A DNA stretch of 64,000 nt from Nautilus pompilius (taxonomy: Eukaryota; Mollusca; Cephalopoda; Nautilida; Nautilidae). Positions within the stretch are counted from its first letter, which is position 1. Each line of letters begins with the position of its first letter. This document shows positions 11,131 to 23,559 of the stretch, in pieces. The DNA lies in the NCBI GenBank assembly GCA_018389105.1, contig JACATO010000306.1, positions 781,001-845,000 of the forward strand, written 5' to 3'. The notes beneath the pieces were generated by a model. That model searched no databases, had not been told where the DNA came from, and saw nothing but the letters and a program-made list of their open reading frames with translations. The position numbers were made by a program, and so were the translations under genes.

Positions 11131-11237
11131 TTGGCACGCTTGCTGTGAGTAGAGAGATGACTGTGTGGTCGGTTTTACCTATGTTGCTCTTTCTACAATA
11201 ACCTCTCAAAAGTCTGTGGTTCCTATTAAAGTATTAG

Positions 11238-11582
11238 AATAGAAAAACTCGTTCTTGTGGCCGAGTCCGAATCTGTTGCAAGTTCAGCAGTGTTTCTGTG
11301 AAGAAACACCTGCATACAGCACGGCTGTGCGTCCATATTAAGAGCGTGTTGAGACAACAAACGGTAACAGAAACACGTGTGTGTCGATTTGAAGACAGAA
11401 GCCACGTGGATGGATCTGTCTCACGGAAACCACTTTCAAAACTGAAGCAAGTCGGTTTTTTTCTTTCGAAGAGTTGGCGCACGATTAATTACCTGTTTTC
11501 TTCGGTTGCGAAAGTGGCTTCCGTTTACAGAAATCTAGCAATCTTTTTGATTGTTCATAACAGCCCGATTTACGTCAAATAA
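11238..11582 (+). CDS. Unrecognised open frame below the TATA box
   Basis: A 114-codon open frame between stops, starting about 120 bases after the expected transcription start. It has no ATG; the first potential non-ATG start is GTG at 11298. The first 70 residues are basic and Cys-rich (RSCGRVRICCKFSS) and GC-richer than the flanks; the last third is hydrophobic and AT-rich. An acceptor-like TTCAG ends at 11287 and could begin an exon. I do not recognise the product. It could be an exon whose 3' limit I cannot place, 5' untranslated sequence, or chance. Confidence 0.18.
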   Translation, partial: NRKTRSCGRVRICCKFSSVSVKKHLHTARLCVHIKSVLRQQTVTETRVCRFEDRSHVDGSVSRKPLSKLKQVGFFLSKSWRTINYLFSSVAKVASVYRNLAIFLIVHNSPIYVK

Positions 11583-14052
11583 GCAAATCCAGTTTTCACA
11601 ATTTTGCATTCACGTACAACACATACAAAACTATATTCGTCATCACCTTTCAGCGTTGCCTTTTCACAATTGCTATTCTTTTCGCTTCATCGATTAATCA
11701 ATTTGTGAACCAAGTGCTTTCTAGCTTTATTTTATGTAAAGAAGTACGATGTGTCCATTCGTATCGCTTACACGAAACCGGAGATATGTCTCACTCATTC
11801 ACGTAGGTTGCTAAAAAAGATTTATGTTCTAACATCATTCAAGATATTTGCTGATTCTATCTTTATCATCTGGGCAATTTGTTTTCTAGTAATTTGCTTA
11901 TCCAGATTTTTATGTGCATTTTCAACTAACTTTTCCTGCTTATATAGATTTGTGAATACACAGATGTGCTTGTACGTTTATTTGCCTAGATAAAACGACA
12001 GTATGTATGCATGAATATACGTCTATACAGTTTTATGAACGTAAACGTCTCTGTATCATACACAGTTATATGGCAATATAAAAGAATTGGCAAGTCTGTT
12101 TGTCCTATGTTTCCATATAGATTTATTTTATTATTATTGGGTTTTCGTAAGTTTATTTTTTGTAGGATTTTTCAAATTTAAGATTTCGTGTTCACCTGGA
12201 CCAAATATCATATAACAAGTTTAAGTCTGAGAAAAGTGAATAAGCAAACAAAATTTTCTCAAATTTACGGAGCATTTTCTACACGTTTAGACTTAACATA
12301 TTTTAAAAAGAAAAGCTGGTGGGAGACTGTATCAATATCTTGACGTTTAAATATCGCCAAAAGGATTTCCTACCCGTGAAATTCTTTATAGTTATAGGTT
12401 TCCCGACCATAACGAATTTTTGAATATCTTTCTTTATGAAGCAGACGCTACAAAGGCGACGTTATACTTCAAACCAATGTTTTTCACTCACTTTGGGGAG
12501 TATTATTTTTAGATGCAAATTTTTATAACCCGGATATTTCTGTGTAGTCTTGTACGATGCCAGGTATAGATATCGAGCATACTCACAATCATATCATTCG
12601 GATCATTACTTGACTGTTCCGAATTGAAGCGATTTCTAACACAAATGGTAGAGTCTATGCCAGTAGTCTGCATTGCATGCAAGCTGTAGCCTACCTTCTG
12701 AGACTTTACTCAACCAAGTTTATTATTATTTTTTTAAACTTTGTTACAACGATATTATTGTTCTTTTTGTTATTTTTTTCTTTCGTAGATTATCAAATCC
12801 TTGAAGGAATCGAAGTATTCGAGTTACCCAACTCCAGTTTTACCTTACACCGTCTTGTTAATGAGATGTTTCTGAAAACAATTTCAAAACATTCTGAGAT
12901 CAGAAATAAGTTTTCTAGTATAATCCGTCGTCTTTATTGCATCTAACCTACTTGCCTGTCATTCTTAGAAATGGCAAAAGGTTCCTTGTCAGTCCACTAA
13001 TTTACTTGCGACAAGCTGACAACTTTTTGATATTTCGGATACGATATTCAGGCAGATTTTATATGAACGATCAACCCCGAAGATTACCTTTTGAAAGCAG
13101 TCGTCTTCCTACGACTTCTCTTCTCTCAAAAAATATATCGTCTCTATTGGCAGTCATATCAAAAACATCACCAAGAAATTAGTCATTTTCTGTTCGTTTA
13201 TTTGTATAAATTAATTAGTCAAATTTGACCTCCATCAGTATATCTATCTGAATTCTTAGTCTCACTTGCTAAAACTGATTGCACGAAACAGTACTTGGTA
13301 CAGATTATTTCCTTCTATAATTTTGGTCCACTTTTTGCGTACACTATTATTGTTTAGATTTTTTTCACTTTACAACATGAAAAATATGTTTACATTATTA
13401 TTCCTTTAAAATTAAATTTCAATGTTTTATTGTTTTTCTTGAATTGAGTTTGAGAGTTTTTAAAATCTGTATTATTATTTTTAGATTATCAAAATTATTA
13501 TTAATATTTCCATTAATTGAGTTCATAGAAAAGTACGTGGAAACTCTCTTCACGTGCTTTAACTTTGCCCTAAAGAATTTTGCATATGTAAAGGCTATCG
13601 CGGCTCTTTGTGACGTGTAATCCAAATACTTTATTGATTTGTGACCTCTAAGGACATGTCCTCAAATATTTTTGTAGAATGCAAAGGCTTCCACAGATGT
13701 GCAATCACTTGATTATAGCTATTGCAATTACGTAACATTGAAGAACCTAGGCCGTCATAATATATACCTCGTACTGTTGGTGTAGAACGTGCTTTTTGAA
13801 TTTGTTCCACACGCTATATTAAAAGAACTCTAGAGTATTTTCAAAATAACATTTTATTTTAGCATAGTAGCTTGCCGATAATTTGTTTCACTTATTAATT
13901 CAATTAATAATTATATACATAATTATACGAAAGTCTTAGCTAATAAGTAATTGACGCCTAATATCAGTAACTGTAGATAGCAACAACAACAAGAAAATTG
14001 TCTTTGGCCACACGCTTAGTTATTAGATTATCTGATAACATGACTTTGGTCT
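11583..14052. other. AT-rich gene-free stretch
   Basis: Long T- and A-rich sequence with short unsupported frames (11751-11993, 12677-12946, 12937-13182, 13419-13625). None has GC-rich codons, splice pairs or a good start. Confidence 0.5.

Positions 14053-14115
<63 letters not shown>
14053..14115 (+). repeat. Compound (TA)n-(TG)n-(AG)n microsatellite
   Basis: Three dinucleotide repeats follow each other directly, a usual product of slippage plus point change. Confidence 0.95.
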
Positions 14116-14118
<3 letters not shown>

Positions 14119-15208
14119 ACGTCCCTCTAAAAAACAATAAAAATACCCCTTGATATTTGAGAGATATTAATTTAATCTATCGTGAGATTATTGTTTTTTT
14201 AATGAAACAAAACGGGGGAATTAAAATAAAGGTTTCCAGTCCATTATTCTTAATTTTTTGAAAATAAAAATATGTAACTAAGAATTGACTTTTGTTTACG
14301 GGTGAATTCTTTCACCTGCAGCTTAGGATATAGTGTTATGTAATGAATAAGCAGAAAATGAAGTGAGTCTAACAAGAGACAAGTGACACTGCTGAACAGC
14401 AAAGTCAAAATCAGACAATCAGGAAACCATGCAAAATATCTGTTTTATGTTAGAGAGCAGTGATTTTGACTCTTCTACGGAAAAAATCAAATTGGCGTTC
14501 ATTAAAAATTAAATTTCAAATGGCATAAAATTAATGGATTCCAATGAATAAAAAAAAACGGAAAAACGCAGCTTTCCTAAAAAAAATCATAAAACCTCTG
14601 TAAACTATTTATTTTTGTTTTTAATATTTTTTATTTATATTTATAATAAATGAAAACAGAATAAAAATATAATTAATCATTAAAGATGTTCATTTAAACT
14701 AAAAATTTACGTAACGTTGCTGCAGATTGTTCTGGTATATAAACATCAATTATCTCCCTTCATGGATACTTTGTAAGCTAAACAAAGCAGTCAGGTAGCG
14801 AAACAATAGCTTCGACTATTTCCTTTAGTAAGATTGCTGAAGGCTTCACATTATAGCCACAGACTTAATGCTTATCACATAAGGTGGGAAGCGAAAAAGA
14901 TTATTTCATAAAGCAGAGAAGTAAACGATTTTACTAATCTCTTTACATTTATTCACTTATATAGTCACTATCTCATTTTGACTACGTAAATAAAGCAAAG
15001 AGTTTTCTTAAATTGTTGTTGTTATTTAGTGGTTTTATTCTGCCAGATTTAGCGATTTTCCAAATCACATTTGCAATTTGTGCCTATTCAAGTTGCATGA
15101 TTAGTTAGGTGACTTTTAAACGACTGGAATTTTAAGCACATTTTTTATTGGAAAAGAAACATCTTCTAACTATTACTATGACATCAGCTAGTGCATTTGT
15201 ATAAAAGG
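14116..15208. other. AT-rich gene-free stretch
   Basis: Nothing recognised. Confidence 0.5.
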
Positions 15209-15210
15209 TG

Positions 15211-15255
<45 letters not shown>

Positions 15256-15256
15256 T
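15209..15256 (+). repeat. Compound (TA)n-(GA)n microsatellite
   Basis: About 26 bases of TA repeat followed by about 20 bases of GA repeat. Confidence 0.95.
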
Positions 15257-15522
15257 CTATAGTCGTTATTACTATAAACAATGGATGCGTGAGTTCTGCC
15301 GTCGGAAAAATAGCGTCAGCACTATTATCTTCAGTCGCGGAGAGCAACAACGACAACAACATATATATAATGGTGATCATTCTGTATCTAAAATCACTGG
15401 TCTTTTGTTTGAAATGATGATTTATAAAAACTTAATTTTGCTTTTTTAAATATTTTAATTAATTTTATTAACGTTAGTTTAAGTAAAATGAAAAAAAAAG
15501 ATAATAAAGAATGGTGAACATC

Positions 15523-15541
15523 ATTATTATTATTATTATTA

Positions 15542-15594
<53 letters not shown>

Positions 15595-15599
15595 TATTA

Positions 15600-15658
<59 letters not shown>
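15523..15658 (+). repeat. (ATT)n microsatellite
   Basis: About 135 bases of ATT repeat with at least three single-base slips (TATAT) near 15541, 15590 and 15599. Confidence 0.95.
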
Positions 15659-15659
<1 letters not shown>

Positions 15660-17126
15660 AACGAGATATTCTCGCTAAATAAAAGCAGCCCTCAAGTATG
15701 CAAGACCAGTCTAGGTGGGTGAATACGGTTCTTAACTAGAACGAGAAACCAAGTTCAGTGCTGGTTACTCAATTTGAAAGTCAAGCACCAACCTTACCAA
15801 ATTGGTTTACAATTGACTCCACTCCATCCCAAGTTGACTGCACCAGTGAAATTTCATTACATCAAAACTTTGGATATTTCAGACGATTTACCTTTATATA
15901 TGTATATATATCACGCTAAAACATATTTTGAATATACTGACCAGAATCGTTCGCTAAGCTTACTGAATGACGTCGTTTTTAAAGTTGTTCTACCATTTAC
16001 GATTAGGTGGCAATTAATCGACTTCTCTTTTTACATCAAATATGACTGTATTATTATTCTGAAGTGTTATGCAAGATTTAATTAGATCTAAAAATAATTC
16101 CTTTTGAATATATCACATGGGTAATAAAACTCTTCCGCCAACCCAAATTAATAAAACTTGTTTTTGAATAAGTACAGAAACTGGTCCTCCACAGGAATGT
16201 TTATATCCACCAATATTTCGCAAATACTTAGCTAAGTCGTTTTCCATCTATCGCAGAGCGAGAATCTACCGCGTTGTCAGGTGAATTGTTCCCACCTGTC
16301 CTAATACTAAATAAACAAAACATTTTAAGTAATTAACTTGTGGAGTTGTTTGAAATATTTTAAATTTGAAATAAAAATGTTTAGCTCGGAACACTATGGT
16401 GAAACCGCAAATATTTAAAGGAAAATTTAGTTCTGGTTGAAACTAAGAAATCAGAATTTTGCATTTTCATCCTAAAACTAAAATAGATGTATCTTTTGTT
16501 TTGTTTTTATTAACGAACTCTTCATGCTAGCTTTATTATTTAAGTAAATATTATTTGCTTCAGAATCCGCTGATTCAAATGGACTCACGATGAGAATTCA
16601 TTAATGACAAATGGGTATGAAATTCAGACATAAATAAATGAAATATAAATAAATAGATAAATAAATAATTCAGTCTAACAATTTTAAATTACTGCATTAG
16701 TAAAAACAGTACATAAGCATATTTTTGACGTGTATAGGAGAAGAAGATTTTATTCCATCTTCCACGGTTGTCTTCTTGATCAGCAATTATAGAATCTGTA
16801 ACTCTCCAATGTCGTTTTAATCTAATTTAATCATTATTTATTAAATTTCACGTCTGTTTGGTAAGTCAATTTACAATTCTTTACACTTCGACAAACTAAA
16901 ACTGTAGTTTATATGACATTAGTACTTTTTTTTACAAAAGACTAGAAAAATCCCGTTAGAGGCAAAAATTATTTATTTTATTGCTTTAAATATTAATTTA
17001 TTTGTTTTCATAATAATTACAAAAAAATGATTAGAGTATCTTTATCTTTAACCAATTCTTTTAAGTCTCTTTCTCGAAATGGAAAGGGTTCGCTCCCTTT
17101 ACTGTTTCACATGTGACCTCATCTAG
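15659..17126. other. AT-rich stretch
   Basis: A 103-codon plus-strand frame spans 15774-16085 (non-ATG start, near-background composition). I treat it as chance. Otherwise nothing. Confidence 0.4.
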
Positions 17127-17178
17127 ACAATAACTGCTGTACTCATTCATGAAGCGGAAGAGAGAAATATCGCCAACA
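17127..17178 (+). CDS. Possible 52-base micro-exon
   Basis: A fair acceptor (TTTACTGTTTCAC...ATCTAG, ending 17126) and a GTGAGT donor at 17179 bound 52 bases that read TITAVLIHEAEERNIAN. The TAG of the acceptor is itself an in-frame stop, so the open frame starts exactly at the exon edge. The peptide looks protein-like, but the segment is very short, and paired GT/AG motifs at this spacing are common by chance. Confidence 0.13.
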
Positions 17179-17531
17179 GTGAGTTTTTTAAAAATTAAAA
17201 ATTTTATTTAAAGTTTTACAGTAAATCTGATATTTGTATTAAACCATTTTAACATTTTTGTAAGACTATTTAACCGGGTTCTTTTTACTGAATCAAACCA
17301 CATTTTAAGAAATTGTTTTTTTTTTAAAAAATGAATAAAATAATAAATATAAAGTAATTTGTTCTTTTGAGTTTACCTGAAGTATATCTGCCATACCATA
17401 TTGTGCTATTAATAATGATAATTATATACATTCAAACCATTTTTCAAATAAGTTAATTGCAGTTAGTTTCGTCTGTCCGTCAGACTTTGTTTTGTTCCTT
17501 AGATTGACTTAACATTTAATAATTAAACGTC

Positions 17532-17642
<111 letters not shown>

Positions 17643-19560
17643 TCGTTATTGTTTTATGTACTGCGCCACAATGAGGTAAATTATCATCCCTAAAGATAAA
17701 AAATCCTATAAATTTGCCGCACTTGCTTTTATTAATGGAATTTTGTACACATTTACGAACTATATTTTTCGAACCATTTCTTAGAATGTATGTCTTTCTA
17801 AATGTTTAATTTTTTTGTTAATTTCCGAAAAAATTGTGAGCAAAAGGAAAGAAAAGCAAATTCGAAAATTGGTAATTGGGACTAAAATAGCATTTTACTC
17901 CTTTTTTACTTGCGTTTGAATTCCGCTGAAGTTGTTTCTCATCTAAAATACTAATTTATAAAAACAAAACTGACATTTTAGTCGTCTAGGCATCTAGCTA
18001 CCTGATCATCTTATGTCAATCATCTTAAGATTCAGCACATGCATTCTTTGTTTTATTTATTATTTTCTAAATAAATGCAAACAGAAGAGAAACATGCTTA
18101 TTGCCATTCGTCAAAATTATATGAGTAATGGAATGTTAAATCTCATCTATAACTGAAGGTTTGTTTAAATTAATTAAATCATTGTCTTCATTTCTAAAGT
18201 AATAGTTGTTTTCATTTATATCTTATTTGGGTTTTTTCCTTTATATTTTGTACATTTTTTGTTCAAGAAACTGCTTTGACGCAAACTATTTTATATAGCT
18301 TTCACCTTCCTTATGAGCCAAAGACATCCATTTTTTTCTTTATCTTCTCCGATATCAGGACCAGAACTGGCCGGGTCAGACTCTTCCTTCTCGTGGGATT
18401 TTTTTTAACGCTAATCCAATCGTCATCGGAGACATAAGAGATTTTCTTTTGTGTACTATCTTATTTCCAGATCATCTTAGAAATAAAATTCCTTGAAAAC
18501 TTACTTTTCCATTTAGTTTTGAATTTTTTTTGTTATTACTTAGTTATTTACTTATAAACCTTGTTGTTGCTATTAAAAAAATACTGAATGTCTGTAACGA
18601 ACTTCTAGTCTGTAAGTAAGTATATTTTATTGACAGATAATCTATACTTCTTTCCATTCTTGTGAAATGCCATTAGAAGTGTAAAGAATATTTTTTGAAA
18701 TTTATAATTTCCATGTTACTTTTTAAACAACCTTTCATTTATTATAACTAAGAAATGTAGTATATATTAGTACTCATTTTTCTTCCTTTTCTATGCTGGA
18801 TGTTGGAATTCTCAAATGAAAACATCAGGAAATGAATATCCACTCCACTCAGATTTTATAATTAAAAAACAAACAGCGCTAGGATATCGTCGATTATCAG
18901 GGAAGTGCTTACATAAGAAGACAATTTATTTCTTGTACGAAGTTTCCCGGCTTTCCGATTTAACAACTGTTTATATATAACTAAATTTCTTATATATTTT
19001 ACATAGTATAGTTAGAAAAAAACTTAAGAGTCAACTTACCTTATCACTAGTTCGCTTATTAATTAGCCTCGAAAGTCGTTGCAAGGATTCTAAGAAGACT
19101 TGATCAGCTTTAGCCAGCCGTAAATCCACAATTGTTGCAAAGTGCTTACATCATCAACAAACACTTTCCCACTCGCATATGGTATAAACATGTTCAAAAA
19201 CTCGGAACAGAAAAGTTACGAAAAACGAGTTGCAGTGCCTTCGAATATATCTGACCTTTGTGGAAAAGGAAATTAACTGTAGAAACTTTGCGTTATATTA
19301 TGACCTAGACTGAAGTGCATGCATGCTGTGTTGGAATGTAAATAGACGCTCTGGATTTAATTGTATATGACGTTTTCGTTTTCTGTCCGTGAGACAGGCA
19401 AATCTCTAAAAGTTGCTGCTAGCCTCATTTAAAAAAAAAAACAAAACATGGAATTTTTTCTTTGAAAAACTGACATTAATTAATGTCGAAGAAACTGTTT
19501 TAATGAAACTAGCCTTCTGTAGATGCTGAGATTTCTGCGATCGTGATGAATCTCCTGATT
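17643..19560. other. AT-rich gene-free stretch
   Basis: No supported gene. On the minus strand near 19040-19200, a 42-codon frame (FIPYASGKVFVDDVSTLQQ is part of it) lies before a GTAAGT donor, but its stop comes before the donor. Confidence 0.45.
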
Positions 19561-19682
19561 ACGGGACGCGCAAAGGAAAAGGGCACTGCTGAGTTGTCAA
19601 CTAGAGTTACGCCCCTTGATTGTGCTCATCGTCCTCGTCCAACAATAAAAAGGGAATAAGTCGGGAAGTTGAGGGAGGGACA

Positions 19683-19742
19683 ATGAGTAGATACGAAAAT
19701 AACGACTCGGCGTTCACGAGACAAAGGCTGCTGCTGGAGTGA
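19683..19742 (+). CDS. Short ATG frame with TATA-like upstream element
   Basis: A 19-residue frame, MSRYENNDSAFTRQRLLLE, with A at -3 (GGACAATGA). An ATAAAAAGGG element lies about 30 bases upstream, near 19645. The flanks (19560-19740) are GC-richer than average. A weak GTGAAA donor overlaps the last codon and the stop, so it could be the start of a spliced gene. I do not recognise it. The gap between TATA-like element and ATG leaves almost no 5' leader, which argues against it. Confidence 0.15.
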   Translation: MSRYENNDSAFTRQRLLLE

Positions 19743-21039
19743 AAATTATCGATGGTTATTTGTCCACTCTCTTGCCGCTTCTGTAATATATATTCTTTTT
19801 AAGGGGGGACTTTAAGGCTGTAGATATTGATAAATAATAATGGCCGTATTTTAGAACTACAGTGGAGATTATTAAAGTACATTAAGCATTAAAAAATTTG
19901 TGAATAAATATGTGCAAAACAAATTTTAACAAAACAAAACAAAAAAAACACGCTAAGACACTTTTGTTGTAAATGCTTATTTATTTACGATACCATTTAA
20001 AGCTCTGTATACACAACCGCTGGTACCCTCTTCTTTACTTCCTCTCGGCTTCGGCTGACATTTAAACATATCAATCAACCGGAACTCACTGCGCTAACTA
20101 CCCCCGCCCCAGTCAGGCAGACAGACCCACACAAACACCGACCGATTGCTACAAATGAGTGAGAGAGGCTTAGATCCGTGAAAGAACAGAGTAGATGGTA
20201 AAAGATGTTAAATCGATAGAATACCACAAAAACAACAAATGGAAGTTTAGATATTCATTCTTAAAATGATGAAAACCAAAACAGATTTGATTTTTTCTCT
20301 AATAAAAATAGTCAAACAAAGATCAAGTTAGTTCTCTTATTATTTATTTATTTATTTATTTATTTGTCTTTTTCATCATTTTATTGCCATTTTATACTAA
20401 ATTACTAAAGATATCTAATGACGACTTTACTGTTAAATTGCTTAATCCTAAATGTTTGATGTTGTTATATATATATGTGTGTGTGCACGTGCCATTCTCT
20501 TTGCTATAAATATGAACAGTTTGCCGACTAGTTGATTCCATTATTATTATTTTTTTTCTTTGTTAATTGCGAGTTTTAATTTGATATATTTGTTCTACGT
20601 TTTTATCTTTCTTTTAAAAAGAAAAAGAGAGAAAAACGTTAAATAAATTTAGCAAAAATGAGCCAAAATTAGTAATTACTAGCATTTTTAATTGCTTTGC
20701 CTATTCCGAGTTTATTTTTTCCTTTCATTTTGTAACAAGTCTTTATATGTAATAAATTTAGAAAATGTTTTCATTAAATGGGTAATTTTCTAAATAATAG
20801 TAGCTCGTTAAAGCGAATTTTACTTCTATAGTACATAAATACCACAACTTTTTTTGCCTTATTTTTGGGCATGATTAGCGATGATGTAACAGACGTTCAT
20901 AAAATAGTTTTACCCAGCAAGGCATTGCAAACAAATACCCCGAATTTTTTAGATATTCATTTTAGTCGTCCTTTAACAAATTAATAAAATCATCAGATAT
21001 AAGTAATATATTTGTAGAATTATTTTTTAGGGGACGTTT
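19743..21039. other. AT-rich stretch with an Sp1-like site
   Basis: Mostly empty. A small GC patch at 20095-20110 contains CCCCCGCCCC, a GC-box sequence. An (ATTT)n repeat lies at 20338-20365 and a TA/TG repeat near 20468-20485. No gene. Confidence 0.45.
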
Positions 21040-21119
21040 AAAGGGAACAGGAGTGAAGCTCCTGGATTGTTACGAAGAGAGAACCAAGTAGTTTCTTATT
21101 TCTCAAATTTTAACTAGAG

Positions 21120-21200
21120 ATGACCTGGAGTGCTGAGGTCCGTCGTCAACGCAACCAAGATGAACACATCCAGTCGCAAAAGGTTTTCATCTGGCTTTAG
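21120..21200 (+). CDS. Short ATG frame in a GC-richer patch
   Basis: A 26-residue frame beginning MTWSAEVRRQRNQDEHIQS, polar and charged, with G at -3. A second ATG at 21160 (context CCAAGATGA) opens an overlapping 34-residue frame, MNTSSRKRFSSGFSF and onward. Both look more protein-like than the AT-rich background, but they cannot both be coding. No good donor follows. A first exon, 5' leader or noncoding element are all possible. Confidence 0.13.
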   Translation: MTWSAEVRRQRNQDEHIQSQKVFIWL

Positions 21201-21639
21201 CTTCCCGCACCAAACAACGGCTTTAGAAAGCAAGGTGCCTCATGCGCAATTCAGCTTAGTCTAAACCTTCGTTTTAGTAAACTTAGATAATTTGGAGACG
21301 CCCCCTAATTTTATCTATTCGCATTTCTATTGTTAGTTTTTCACTCTAAAGCATCTTTTGATATTTAATAAAACCCAGAAAGTTGAGGGGGGAAGGGGTC
21401 CCAAACTTTCCTCTTTTTTCACCTATTCAATAAGGAGAGGCTGGTTTCTAATTTAATATCCAAGAAAATTAATATGGAGGGGGAAAAGCCAATTAAATTT
21501 CGCTGGCAAGGTAACAACGAAGTGATGAATAGCGGAATTTAGATGTGACCACAGAAGGTCGTAAATAAAATCACACCACCGGTGCACAATAGGAGGGTAC
21601 GGCTGATGGCGATCCACATTCCCGCATATTCTCTCCCTC

Positions 21640-21790
21640 TATCTATCACTCACCTGTTTATAGCTGTCCATCTACGGCGCGCGCGCTTACCTGCATATAG
21701 AAAGGATCGCATCCGATCCACGCGCCAACTCACCTGTGAAGATTCTCGCTCATTTACCTACACTTGCAAAGCTCGCTTACCTACATATAC
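21640..21790. promoter_or_regulatory. Cluster of CACCTG/TACCTG elements
   Basis: Five similar words occur within 150 bases: CTCACCTG at 21647, CTTACCTG at 21688, CTCACCTG at 21729, then TTTACCTAC and CTTACCTAC, the first three about 40 bases apart. CACCTG is the E-box form bound by Snail/ZEB and E-protein factors. Read on the minus strand the same words are strong splice-donor sequences (CAGGTGAGT, CAGGTAAGC). The patch is CpG-rich with a GCGCGCGC run. It may be a decayed tandem repeat of about 40 bp, a regulatory element, or both. Confidence 0.35.
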
Positions 21791-21810
21791 TAGAAACAGG
21801 CGGATTTCTA

Positions 21811-21855
21811 CCCCCCCCCCCTATCACGGACTTTGATGTGCACACACACACACAT
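21811..21855 (+). repeat. Poly-C run and short (CA)n
   Basis: Eleven Cs at 21811-21821, then a CA repeat at about 21839-21854. Confidence 0.9.
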
Positions 21856-22178
21856 CGGACGCTCTATTTCACTCTCTGCAGCCCCCTTCTCTCCTGTCAA
21901 AAAGAAAGGAAAGAGTGAAAAGTTGCTCGCGACTTACGTTTCCGGAGGGGGGCGAGTCCCGGCACGAGCGCAGCCAGACACAATGGGATGCTGTTTTTCT
22001 TTAGAGGGCCTATTCCTCCCCCTCTCATTCCTACATAAAGGGGTTTGAAAGTCAAGCATATGGATGGCTTTGTGGAAAGCTACAACACTAAACCTTATGA
22101 GTCGCGATTACTAATGTTAATATAAATATGGCCGCTTTGTCAGAAGACGCCAAATTGAATAGAAGTAATATTATTTAG

Positions 22179-23304
22179 TTTACACTCGGCTTGCAGCTAC
22201 CTGAACGCGTTCACTTTCCGTGAAATAGGCTCAAATTAACCTGACATCAAAGAGCGAGTCGGCAGCGTCTCTCTCTCTCTCAGCTAAATTCAAAACGTTC
22301 GTTGGCCGTTAACCTGCTACCTGTGTACATGGACACAATCGCCATAAACCTAGGAAAACTACGGCAGCAAGCATCTCCTTATCTAACCTTTCACTTTCAC
22401 CCTGAATCTTCAAATATGTTCTGATTTTTCATATCAAATCTGGAATTTCGTAGTATTTCTTCAAATGATTATTTTCAGGCAAACGCATCAAATAATTCTT
22501 TAATAGCTTATTATTGTTGTTGTTGTTGTTGTTATTATTATTATTGAAACTTGAAAATGTTAAGTTTTATTTTTGTAATTTTTAAAATACAAATGACAAT
22601 AAAAGATGCTTAATTCGGTCTCTAGCATCGGAAAACGCTTTCTTTCTTGTCTAACAGTATCGATATCCAAGAACGTTAACTCTGGCAGAATAAACCCTAT
22701 AATTTTTCAGTTTTAATACCGACACATTGGAAAACCGCTACTTATGAACAATACTTTCACCTCTGAAGGCTTATTAATATTACACAAGCCGTTATATACA
22801 TGTTAAATATGTACACACAAAAATATAACTGACAAAGGCATTTGGTAGCGATACCGATTCTGTCACCAAAGAAAATAACCTATAATAGATGTTTTTGGAA
22901 AATAAAATATTATTTGCAATCCAGCCTGCAGGGAATTTCTTCAGAAACTGATAGTTGTATATTGCTGACTGTATGAAAGCGAAGATTTCTGTTTTGAAAT
23001 TTAACTGTGTGCAAAACACAAAATGCTACAGCAGAAACTGAGTTTAAAGGATTATGGCTGATTATAGTTTAGCTAAATTAGTTTCTTATTTAAACCATAG
23101 TTGTTAAAAAACTTTATACTTCTACAGTCAAAAGATTCCGTGAAGTTTCCTTAAGAACTATTATAAATCTAGGCTGGAGGATGAAACTCTTAATAAAGGA
23201 AATATAGAAGCAGTGAAATGATTTCGTTCATCCACGAATAAGATATTTTCCTTCTTTACGACCCCCTGGAGGGCATCTCATAGCAGTGAGCTAGGAGAAA
23301 GAAG
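22179..23304. other. AT-rich stretch
   Basis: It contains (TTG)n-(TTA)n at about 22513-22545 and a short CT run near 22267. A minus-strand 75-codon frame (22792-23019) has no support. No gene. Confidence 0.45.
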
Positions 23305-23311
23305 GTGTGAG

Positions 23312-23455
23312 GTATCAGCCGTGGTAACCAAGCAAGTTACCTGGGTACGTACGGTTACAAGAGTCCTAAGGTTTCAAGCCAGTCAAAAGTTACCTGCGGA
23401 ACAACTACCACAAATGATCGGACTATTCCTACTGGAATTCTTCTGTTTAAGTGTG
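23312..23455 (-). repeat. Interspersed repeat copy A (SINE-like)
   Basis: One of three diverged copies sharing an ordered set of blocks. On the plus strand these are GGTAACCAAGCAAGTTACC, a TACGG block, a TCAAGCCAGTCAAAAGTTACC block, CTGCGGAAC, and a CTACTGGAATTCTTCTG tail. The opening block is a perfect hairpin (GGTAAC...GTTACC). Strand is set by the other copies, where a tRNA-like head lies at the higher-coordinate end. No head is clear in this copy. Confidence 0.5.
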
Positions 23456-23559
23456 GAAAAAAACTTACACAGACGGTCGAATGTAGAGAAACTTGAAGAC
23501 ACCGTGCTTCGGAGAGCCACCGACCCCGGGCACTCGTCCACAACCATCCGACGTCCCGG

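Noticed and set aside
19040..19200. Minus-strand frame with FIPYASGKVFVDDVSTLQQ before a GTAAGT
   Set aside because: An in-frame stop comes before the donor, and composition is at background.
21983..22048. Short frame MGCCFSLEGLFLPLS with a myristoylation/palmitoylation-like start
   Set aside because: It resembles the start of lipid-anchored proteins such as LAMTOR1 for only six residues, then diverges and stops after 21. The GCTGTTTTTCTTTAG inside looks like an acceptor instead.
22128..22178. MAALSEDAKLNRS start with A at -3 and G at +4
   Set aside because: It stops after 16 residues; the only donor (GTAATA) is weak and the TATA-like word overlaps the ATG region itself.
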